Source of the DNA: JANNSW01 sp031431235
GTDB lineage: Bacteria; Pseudomonadota; Alphaproteobacteria; Rhizobiales; Hyphomicrobiaceae
Assembly (NCBI GenBank): GCA_031431235.1
Contig: JANPDA010000291.1
Coordinates: 1-11,705, forward strand
Length of the DNA stretch: 11,705 nt
Direction: 5' to 3'
In this document: positions 6,386 through 11,705 of the stretch, in pieces
Position numbering within the stretch: the stretch's first letter is position 1
Layout: each line of letters starts with the position of its first letter
Notes under the pieces: model-generated
What the model was told of the DNA's origin: nothing
What the model saw: only the letters and a program-made list of their open reading frames with translations
Database searches by the model: none
Made by a program: the position numbers and the translations under genes

Positions 6386-7183
6386 TCACTGCGTCTCGAA
6401 CAGGATGCCCCGGCCCTTCACCTTATCGGTGATGCCGGCGAGCCTCAGTGCGTGCCAGGCGACCGCCTGGTTGCTGGTGACGACGGGCTTGCCGATCCGC
6501 TGCTCGAGCCGCTGCACGACCGGCGAGGTGTAGAGGCCAGTGCAGGAGAGAAACAGCGCGTCGCTGCGCGGATCGAACACACGGGCACCGGTCTCGATCA
6601 GGCTCTCCGCGCTCACCCGGTTCATGTCGGGATCGCCGCCGAGGTTGAACGTCGCCTTGGCGAGGATCTCGAATCCGCCCTCCTCGAAGAAGCCCGAGAT
6701 CAGGTTCGCGGTGTCGATGAGATAGGGCACCATCAGCGTGATCCGCTTGGCGCCCAGGCGCCGGAGCGCCTCTGCTCCCGCTTCGACCGGTGTCGCCACC
6801 TCGATGCCTGGGCGCGCCTGCCCGATCGACTTGCGAACATTGCCGCAGCCGATCGCGACCGTTCCCGAGGTGCAGCTGAAGGCGATCGCATCGAGCTTGG
6901 AGCCGGGAATGATCCGCCGCGCGGCCTCCTCCAGATGCGGCCCCATGGCCGCGAGCGATTGGGGTGTCGCGACCTCGGCCATCGGTATGCGGGTCGTGAA
7001 CATGGCGACGCCGTCGATGCCCGAAAGGAACTCGCGGGTGTCGATCTCGCCGACCTTGTCGGTGCCGAGCGCGATCAGGCCGATCGAAGCGCGGGCGCCC
7101 AGGCCCGGACCATAGGCGGGCTCCACGAGCTGCCATTCGGCGCGCGACTTCGCCGGGCGCAGCTTGGATACGGGACTTGCCAT
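6386..7183 (-). CDS. Aspartate/glutamate racemase-superfamily protein (EutA / maleate isomerase / arylmalonate decarboxylase type)
   Basis: The 265-residue protein has the two catalytic cysteines of the superfamily: C104 in AFSCTSGTVAIG and C214 in FLSCTGLYTSP. The CTSGT form at the first cysteine and the overall length point to the maleate cis-trans isomerase, arylmalonate decarboxylase and EutA branch rather than true amino-acid racemases. Known: EutA is encoded in the rhizobial ectoine utilisation cluster next to the M24 hydrolase EutD/DoeA. Here the divergently transcribed neighbour is an M24 protein of that kind, which supports an ectoine-like or amide substrate. No other eut/doe genes are in the window, so the reaction remains inferred. 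ATG 7183 is preceded by GGAGG on the minus strand. Control probably comes from the shared region 7184-7358. Confidence 0.8.
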   Translation of the reverse strand: MASPVSKLRPAKSRAEWQLVEPAYGPGLGARASIGLIALGTDKVGEIDTREFLSGIDGVAMFTTRIPMAEVATPQSLAAMGPHLEEAARRIIPGSKLDAIAFSCTSGTVAIGCGNVRKSIGQARPGIEVATPVEAGAEALRRLGAKRITLMVPYLIDTANLISGFFEEGGFEILAKATFNLGGDPDMNRVSAESLIETGARVFDPRSDALFLSCTGLYTSPVVQRLEQRIGKPVVTSNQAVAWHALRLAGITDKVKGRGILFETQ

Positions 7184-7241
7184 TGAGGCTCACTCCTCCA
7201 CGATCTCGACGGATGGCCGATCTGGCCATTCTGCGGCACGG

Positions 7242-7290
7242 CGGGCAAGTCGCCAGTTGCGTGACAGCCCTGCGTCCAGTGACTTGCCCG
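7242..7290. promoter_or_regulatory. Inverted repeat in the divergent control region (candidate operator)
   Basis: CGGGCAAGTC at 7242-7251 and its exact complement GACTTGCCCG at 7281-7290 form a 10-bp inverted repeat with a 29-bp spacer, between two divergent genes. A second, smaller dyad, ATGGCC-N5-GGCCAT, sits at 7213-7229. Arms separated by about four helical turns suit a regulator that binds both sites, possibly by looping. No regulator gene is adjacent, so its identity is unknown. Confidence 0.45.
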
Positions 7291-7358
7291 GCGACCGTCC
7301 GCACATAACATCGCGGGCTGGATCGAACGCTATCGTCGCAATCCCCGAGAGGACCCTC

Positions 7359-8627
7359 ATGAAGCTCGACAAGGACCGAGACGTCATCGATGTCGCCGAG
7401 CACACCGAGCACGTGACATTCCAGAAATCGACGCGGCGCACGGCATCGGGCTACGAGCTGCCGATGATCCTGCACGACCGGCTGGCGTTCTCGCCGGAAG
7501 AGTATGTGCGGCGCTACGACGTGATCCAGCAGGGCATGGAGAAGCTCGGTCTCGATGCGGTGCTCGCACGCGGCCCCGAGAACATCACCTATGTGGGCGG
7601 CTACGAGACGCCGGGCTACTACAAATATCATTGCGTGATCGTGCCCAGGAACGGCGAGCCGGTGTTCCTCGTTCGCGACTTCGAGTGGATCAATACGCCC
7701 GAGTTCGCCTGGTCGACCAAGATCGCCAAGGTCTACGACTGGGATCATCCCCCGAGCGTGACCGTCAACGTGCTGCAGCAGCTCGGCCTCGGCTCCGGCA
7801 AACGCATCGGCGTGGAGAAGCAGGGATTCTTCTACACGGTCGACGAGCACGAGACGCTTCAGCGCGACCTGCCCGGCAACACCTATCACGACGCCACCGG
7901 CATCCTCTGGGACAGCCGGATGATCAAGTCGGAGGAGGAGGTCGCGATGATGCGCCGCTCGGCCGCGCTGGTCGACAAGGCGATGCTCGCGGGCTACGAG
8001 GCGACGAACCCCGGCACGTCGGCGGACGAGATCAACGGCATCGTCAACAAGGTGCTCTTGGAGAATGGCGGGGAGTACATGGGGCTCCCGCCGTTCGTGC
8101 TGGCGGGTGAGCGCACCTGCCTGCCGCACCAGACGGGCGGGTCAAATCGCCTGAAGCAGGACGACTTGATGTACTTCGAGATCTCCGCCAGCCAGCGCCG
8201 CTACACGGCAGCGCTGATGCGGACGATCTTCGTCGGCAATCCGAAGGACGAATGGCTTCGCGCGGCCGAGGCCTGCATCGGCGCGGTGACGCGGGCGATG
8301 GAGGTGATCAAGCCGGGCGTCACCCCGCACGAGGCCGATACGGCCGCCCGCGCCGTCACCCAGCAGGCGGGCTTCGGCGACTATCACCGCAATCGTCTGG
8401 GCTACTCGATCGGCGTCAGCTATCCGCCCGACTGGGGCGAGGGCGAGATCATCTCGCTGAGGCAGGACGAGCACCGGCCGCTGGAAGTCGGGATGACCTT
8501 CCACATGCCCCCGCTCTGCCTCAAGTACCGCGAGTACGGCATCGGCTTCTCGGAATCGATCGTCGTCACCAAGAAGGGCTGCGAGCGTTTCTCCAAGCTG
8601 CCGCGCGAGGTGGTGATCAGGAAGTGA
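7359..8627 (+). CDS. M24-fold hydrolase, ectoine hydrolase (DoeA/EutD)/creatinase-like
   Basis: The 422-residue protein has a creatinase N-terminal domain (about 45-180, with YVRRYDVIQQGMEKLGLDAV and ITYVGGYETPGYYKY) and a C-terminal M24 'pita-bread' domain (about 190-415). Seen: the metal-ligand pattern of aminopeptidases is not kept. The Asp-Asp positions read YFEIS (E274) and YTAALMRT (A284/A285), and the GHGIG histidine segment reads GYSIGVSYPPDWGEGE (348-363). H257 (LPHQTGG) and E399 (GFSES) are kept. Known: creatinase and DoeA-type ectoine hydrolases lack the metal centre and open C-N bonds, and YPPDWGE is characteristic of the DoeA side. ATG 7359 is chosen for GAGAGGA (7347-7353) five bases upstream. 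With the divergent EutA-like gene it suggests use of ectoine or a related compound as a nutrient. Confidence 0.78.
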   Translation: MKLDKDRDVIDVAEHTEHVTFQKSTRRTASGYELPMILHDRLAFSPEEYVRRYDVIQQGMEKLGLDAVLARGPENITYVGGYETPGYYKYHCVIVPRNGEPVFLVRDFEWINTPEFAWSTKIAKVYDWDHPPSVTVNVLQQLGLGSGKRIGVEKQGFFYTVDEHETLQRDLPGNTYHDATGILWDSRMIKSEEEVAMMRRSAALVDKAMLAGYEATNPGTSADEINGIVNKVLLENGGEYMGLPPFVLAGERTCLPHQTGGSNRLKQDDLMYFEISASQRRYTAALMRTIFVGNPKDEWLRAAEACIGAVTRAMEVIKPGVTPHEADTAARAVTQQAGFGDYHRNRLGYSIGVSYPPDWGEGEIISLRQDEHRPLEVGMTFHMPPLCLKYREYGIGFSESIVVTKKGCERFSKLPREVVIRK

Positions 8628-8930
8628 AGTGCGGATTGGTCTGTCCGGATCATCGGGGCGCGGATATGGGAAGGCTTGGACGGTCGACGGGCACGGCCTG
8701 TCCAGGCGATGGGTGATGGAAGGGGGACGGCGGTGGCATCGGGAGATTTGGGGCAACAGGGAGCTTTCGCATCTCCTCGGATGGTACGCCGCACAAAGTT
8801 GCGTCATCCCAATCCTTGACCGCTGGGCCCTGGCCCAAAGGACGATACATAGACCTCACAGTGTTTGGCTCGGGATGGCAGGCAGGCGCAAAGCGCACAC
8901 GATTGGCTGCGCAGCCAGGCTTTCAAGCGA

Positions 8931-8959
8931 TTGAAGTGGGTTCATAAATAGCATATTAA
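8931..8959 (+). promoter_or_regulatory. Candidate sigma-70-type promoter of the three-gene operon
   Basis: TTGAAG (8931-8936) and TATTAA (8954-8959) are separated by exactly 17 bp, each with four of six consensus bases. The -10 box lies inside the palindrome 8950-8978. A second candidate, TTCACA (8981-8986) with an 18-bp spacer to TATGGT (9005-9010), would give a leader of only some 15 bases before ATG 9030. Which is used cannot be decided from sequence. Confidence 0.4.
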
Positions 8960-8978
8960 CGATTCGTAAGAATATGCT
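8950..8978. promoter_or_regulatory. Palindrome overlapping the promoter (candidate operator)
   Basis: AGCATATT (8950-8957) and AATATGCT (8971-8978) are exact complements with a 13-bp spacer that itself contains ACG-ATT-CGT. The dyad overlaps the -10 box of the better promoter candidate. The operon's second gene encodes an HTH protein, so autorepression at this site is a reasonable inference. Confidence 0.45.
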
Positions 8979-8998
8979 GCTTCACACTCTGCTTCACA
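8977..8998 (+). repeat. Tandem direct repeat CTGCTTCACA (two copies, 12-bp period)
   Basis: CTGCTTCACA occurs at 8977-8986 and 8989-8998, separated by two bases. It sits between the operator-like palindrome and the first gene, and includes the -35 box of the second promoter candidate. It could be a direct-repeat binding site or chance. Confidence 0.45.
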
Positions 8999-9029
8999 GG
9001 GCGCTATGGTATGCGCCGAGAGGCACCGA

Positions 9030-9824
9030 ATGACAAAGATTCCACCACCCTTCAGTGGCGCTCCGCCCGACGAAGTCGCGTTATCCCGCGCACCGTTGGT
9101 GCGTGTTCTCGGCCAGATCATGTTTCCAATCATCGCCAAGCTGGCGCAGCAGGACGAGATCGCGGCATTCCAGGATCAGATTCGAGCGAGCTATCCGCTG
9201 CTCAACCCCGAGCAGGTTCACCACATCGAAATCACCCCTGGCGCCGAGCCGCGCGTTCGCGCCGACGTGATCTGGCGCTTTGCGTCCGCCGACAGGGTCT
9301 GGCGGGTCTCATTGTCGACGAGTTTTGTGTCGCTCGAGACGACCGCGTACACCTCGCGTCAGGAATTCGTCGAACGGTTGACAGCTGTCGCCCGCGCGCT
9401 GGAGGCTACAGTCGACCCGAAGTTGGTGCTCCGTGTCGGCGTGCGCTACATCAATCGGATCGAAGGCGAAGCGCTTGCTCTCCTGCCCAAGCTGATCAAA
9501 TCCGAGGTCCTTGGTGTCCTGCAGACACCCTTCAAGGACGCGGCCCAGCATCTCATTACCGAAAGCCTGTTGCGGACCGAGGAAGGACAGTTGCTTGCCC
9601 GATGGGGAAGTTTGCCAGCCGGGGCGACGGTCGACCCGCAAGCGCTCGACCCTATTGCAACGCCAAGCTGGATTCTTGATCTCGATCTCTTCGCGATGGA
9701 GCAGGAACCCTTTGCAGCCGATGCGATCGGCGCACGGGTTCTGGCGTTTGCCAGGCGCCACTACTCGGTTTTCCGGTTCGTCGTGACGCCCGCCTTCCTT
9801 ACCTACTATGGAGGTGAAGTATGA
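9030..9824 (+). CDS. TIGR04255-like family protein, function unknown (first gene of operon)
   Basis: The 264-residue soluble protein has the layout of the sporadically distributed TIGR04255 family: near the N-terminus APLVRVLGQIMFP (21-33), a helical stretch ending in SYPLL (54-58), VIWRFASAD (80-88) then a beta-rich region with SFVSLETTAYTSRQEF (98-113), a helix, and the signature RVGVRYINRI (135-144). The C-terminal third has SWILDLDLF (213-221) and HYSVFRFVVTPAFLTYYGG (244-262). No enzyme motif, signal peptide or membrane segment is visible. Known: the family is patchy across bacteria and its role is not established. ATG 9030 is chosen over the in-frame ATG 9006 because GAGAGG (9018-9023) is six bases upstream and 9006 lies within a promoter-like box. 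Its TGA overlaps the next gene's ATG. Codon use appears less GC-biased than in the backbone genes. Confidence 0.72.
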   Translation: MTKIPPPFSGAPPDEVALSRAPLVRVLGQIMFPIIAKLAQQDEIAAFQDQIRASYPLLNPEQVHHIEITPGAEPRVRADVIWRFASADRVWRVSLSTSFVSLETTAYTSRQEFVERLTAVARALEATVDPKLVLRVGVRYINRIEGEALALLPKLIKSEVLGVLQTPFKDAAQHLITESLLRTEEGQLLARWGSLPAGATVDPQALDPIATPSWILDLDLFAMEQEPFAADAIGARVLAFARRHYSVFRFVVTPAFLTYYGGEV

Positions 9825-10480
9825 GCGCGCTGGTCGCCTACGACAACTCCCCCTTCATGGGAGATCGGCGGACACGGGATGCGGCGACGATTGTGTCGGG
9901 TGCCCTGATGCAGTTCCTGTTCTTGCGGGGACAGACGCCAACGAGCAATGGCTTTGCGCAGCCGGTGCAGGGATCATCGACGCGCTCGGCGCCGGCGCTG
10001 GTGATCGAGCCGATGGGCGTGAGCACGGCTGAGGCGATCCTTGAGCTGCGCCGTCTGTCTGGACTGACGTGGGATGAATTGGCGAACGCGTTCGGTGTCA
10101 GCCGCCGCGCTGTTCATCACTGGGCGAGCGGCAGCACTCTCACGCCAGAGCATCTGAAGAAGGTTCATCGGGCACTTCATATGGTGCGACGCCTGTCGCA
10201 GGGCGCATCAGCAGACTTGCGCGAGCGCTTGTTGACGCCATTGGTGTCCGGCACGACCGGCCTCGATCTGTTGCGCGCTGGCGACTATGACGGGGTCGAA
10301 TGGGCGATCGGCGGCGTGCAGGCACCAACGGCCTTTTCAACGGTTCCGCCGAGAGCATCCGGCTCACAGCCGCCACTGTCGGCCGCCTTGGCGACGCTGG
10401 AGGATCGTCCTGTCCGGTCCGTGCGTTCGTCGCGGGTCGTGAAAACGGTGCGCATCGGGAAGGCGACCGATCCGAGATGA
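9821..10480 (+). CDS. Central-HTH (XRE-like) DNA-binding protein (second gene of operon)
   Basis: The 219-residue protein carries a helix-turn-helix at about 69-127: STAEAILELRRLSGLTWDEL, then ANAFGVSRRAVHHWASGSTL with the recognition helix around SRRAVHHW, then a further helix (HLKKVHRALHMVRRL). It is followed by an alpha-helical segment with LLTPLVSGTTGLDLLRAGDY (137-156). The C-terminal 50 residues are rich in Pro, Ser, Arg and Val and look disordered; the first 60 residues have no recognisable domain. It could be the operon's autoregulator or the DNA-binding partner of the flanking proteins; XRE-type antitoxins have a comparable build, but I cannot assign it to one. It has a strong ribosome site GGAGG (9810-9814), six bases before ATG, and ATGA overlaps with both neighbours (9821-9824 and 10477-10480), so the three products are likely made in fixed proportion. 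Confidence 0.75.
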   Translation: MSALVAYDNSPFMGDRRTRDAATIVSGALMQFLFLRGQTPTSNGFAQPVQGSSTRSAPALVIEPMGVSTAEAILELRRLSGLTWDELANAFGVSRRAVHHWASGSTLTPEHLKKVHRALHMVRRLSQGASADLRERLLTPLVSGTTGLDLLRAGDYDGVEWAIGGVQAPTAFSTVPPRASGSQPPLSAALATLEDRPVRSVRSSRVVKTVRIGKATDPR

Positions 10481-11349
10481 CCGCGGCGAAGTCCGAACCG
10501 TCCCCCATCGATACGGCGCTGCAGAACTGGCGCCAGGGCGACGTGATTCTTGGATCAGAACTTGCCTTCGTTCACGTAGCGGATCTGGCGCAGCCGGTAT
10601 CACCAGAGGCAAAAGCACAAACGGCGGCGATGGCGCCAGCCAACGAGGCCACGGCAGGCCGCTCAATCTTGGAAAGCGACGTCGACGGCTTCATTGTCGT
10701 CACGCAGACCTGTGATGTCGTGCGCGAAGCAGAAAAGCGTCCCTACGTCGAGGTGGCGCCATTGGTCGGGGTGAGTGAGGCGGATCTGGTTGCGGTCAAG
10801 GGATTGTTGCGCCCGGCCTTTGCCTATGTGCCGGCATTGGCGGCAAAGCGCTTGGTCGCTGATCTCGATCGGGTGATGACGATCGAGAAGTCTGTTTTGG
10901 TGGCCCTACCGCGGCAGGCCGGCATGACAACCGATGCGGAGGTGCGCGCGTTCGCGGCGGCCTTGGCACGCAAGTGCTCGCGGTTTGCCTTTCCCAACGG
11001 GTTCGTCGAGCTCGTTCGACCGTTGCAGAAGCGGATGGTGAGCCGTTACGGCAAGACGAGTGTCGAAGGCCAACACGTTTCGGCGCTGCGCGAAATTCGC
11101 GTGGCAGCGTCACCCTCATGGGACGCCAAGCGCGCGGAGCTATTCTTCTGGTTCGTGAAGCAGAGCGAGCCTTCGAGCCCCGATTGGCCGAGGTGGCAGG
11201 CCGAATGGCTGGGACTTCTGACGCCAACGGCTGGCTATCCGACGATCGAAGGTCTCGTCAGCCGGCTCGCCGACATGACAGCCGACGACTACACGACGAG
11301 TGAGCATCTCGATCTCGATCAATTGTCCGCCGGTGAAGACAACGCGTAG
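10477..11349 (+). CDS. Conserved-looking protein of unknown family (third gene of operon)
   Basis: I do not recognise this 290-residue protein. The start ATG 10477 overlaps the HTH gene's TGA; the frame is open upstream, but that part is the HTH gene in another frame. Seen: WRQGDVI at 18-24, a low-complexity Ala/Glu-rich linker (about 40-65), then a hydrophobic strand and polar motif GFIVVTQTCDVVRE at 71-84, RPYVEVAPLV at 88-97, KCSRFAFPNGFVEL at 166-179, and a Trp-rich region (216-245). The clustered QGD, TQTCD and PYVEV motifs look like an active or ligand site within a beta-rich fold; C79 and D80 are the most striking residues. There is no membrane segment, signal peptide, P-loop or familiar nuclease motif. 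The acidic tail ends at TAG 11347-11349. By position it is the likely effector or partner of the TIGR04255-like and HTH proteins, but that is inference. Confidence 0.7.
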   Translation: MTAAKSEPSPIDTALQNWRQGDVILGSELAFVHVADLAQPVSPEAKAQTAAMAPANEATAGRSILESDVDGFIVVTQTCDVVREAEKRPYVEVAPLVGVSEADLVAVKGLLRPAFAYVPALAAKRLVADLDRVMTIEKSVLVALPRQAGMTTDAEVRAFAAALARKCSRFAFPNGFVELVRPLQKRMVSRYGKTSVEGQHVSALREIRVAASPSWDAKRAELFFWFVKQSEPSSPDWPRWQAEWLGLLTPTAGYPTIEGLVSRLADMTADDYTTSEHLDLDQLSAGEDNA

Positions 11350-11562
11350 TGCCAAGGCAGCGGGGCGCTGAAATTGCGGCGGCGCCGCCAGCAGCTCAAT
11401 CATCTCCGTTGCGGAGTTCAATCGTGATCGCCAGAGCTTGCCACTCCTGTTCGCGGCAGCTTGGTGCGGTAATGCGGACAGGGGTTCGTCGGCATGTAAC
11501 CCGGCACTCAGTCTGTCGATGGCGAGCAGGCAGACCGCCCGCTCGTGCACCGACTCCGACAT
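11140..11562 (-). other. Reverse-strand open frame with a good ribosome site, doubtful gene
   Basis: An ATG at 11562 (minus strand) is preceded by AGGAG eight bases upstream. It opens a frame of about 140 codons starting MSESVHERAVCLLAIDRL. The first 70 codons use free sequence, but the rest (11140-11349) lies antisense to the third operon gene, and its composition there looks like a shadow of that gene. It may be a short gene truncated by the accessory segment, whose frame runs on by chance. No family is recognised. Confidence 0.25.
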
Positions 11563-11705
11563 TCGCTTCACTCCTGTCGGCCCGGTGCGCCAGCCAACCC
11601 CTCGGTGGTGCAGCGACTAGGCAAAAGGATAGCGAATTTCATCCCTACGATCCGTTTTCGTCGCTGCCCAACACCCCCCGCACCCCTTCGATCCCCACCG
11701 CGCGC
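11350..11705. other. Downstream flank of the operon with no firm gene
   Basis: After the operon's stop I see no terminator hairpin with a T run and no recognisable gene on the + strand. Apart from the doubtful reverse-strand frame starting at 11562, the last 140 bases show nothing I can name. The final 60 bases turn C-rich (repeated CCCC runs) and may be the edge of a further gene outside the window. Confidence 0.45.

Larger units (their letters stand above)
8628..9029. other. Gene-free stretch with palindromes and promoter-like elements
   Basis: No reading frame here looks like a gene. It holds two perfect or near-perfect 14-bp dyads: TGGGCC-CT-GGCCCA at 8824-8837 and TGGCTGCGCAGCCA at 8904-8917. 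Neither is followed by a T run, so they are not clear terminators. From about 8920 the sequence turns AT-rich and contains the promoter and operator candidates listed separately. The change in base composition suggests the left edge of an accessory segment. I looked for a tRNA 3' end as an insertion site and saw none. Confidence 0.5.

Noticed and set aside
6366..6395. GACGC...GCGTC inverted repeat as a terminator between mobB and the racemase-family gene
   Set aside because: The arms are only 5 bp with a long loop and no T run; too weak to call.
6423..8129. A 568-codon open frame on the - strand across the racemase-family gene and the M24 gene
   Set aside because: It reads the racemase-family gene in a wrong frame and the M24 gene antisense; both real genes have clear motifs, and this frame has none.
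8629..8934. A 101-codon + strand frame after the M24 gene
   Set aside because: No ribosome site, irregular composition and no recognisable motif; probably chance.
8816..8935. A tRNA gene or tRNA 3' end as an insertion site for the three-gene block
   Set aside because: The dyads here do not fold into a cloverleaf, and no T-loop sequence or CCA-proximal acceptor stem could be matched.

Overview
The window is GC-rich (a strong G/C bias at third codon positions in most genes). Its core genes look alphaproteobacterial, probably Hyphomicrobiales: FabI, a PP_4765-type flavoprotein, MobA/MobB and the C-terminus of a Sua5-type threonylcarbamoyl-AMP synthase. This placement rests on protein flavour only; there is no rRNA or tRNA in the window.

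Region 1 (1-3032) is an inserted metal-efflux segment. The 3' end of sua5 occurs twice as a direct repeat that is identical over 92 bp (1-92 and 2939-3030). The right copy extends further upstream, to about 2862, but is only a fragment. Between the copies lie about 0.5 kb with no convincing gene, then a NicO/RcnA-type Ni/Co exporter, a CsoR/RcnR-type metal-sensing repressor, and a His-rich CDF exporter. All three are on the + strand and probably form one metal-responsive unit. No integrase is visible between the repeats.

Region 2 (2998-8627) is mainly backbone. On the - strand, fabI is followed 3 bp later by a flavoprotein gene whose end overlaps the sua5 repeat tail to tail. Pointing away from fabI is a mobA-mobB pair with a 4-bp ATGA overlap (molybdenum cofactor). 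Then comes a divergent pair: an Asp/Glu-racemase-family protein (EutA/maleate isomerase/arylmalonate decarboxylase type) and an M24-fold hydrolase of the ectoine hydrolase/creatinase type. Their shared 175-bp control region holds a clear 10-bp inverted repeat. The pair suggests catabolism of ectoine or a related amidine/amide compound.

Region 3 (8628-11705) looks accessory. After about 400 bp without a gene, with a candidate promoter overlapped by a palindrome, comes a tightly coupled three-gene operon. It encodes a TIGR04255-like protein, a central-HTH DNA-binding protein and a 290-residue protein of unknown family. Each junction is an ATGA stop/start overlap. Codon use looks less GC-biased than in the backbone. 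This is the best candidate for an undescribed system, perhaps defence- or stress-related, but no activity can be read from the sequence. The window ends in about 350 bp with only a weak reverse-strand reading frame.
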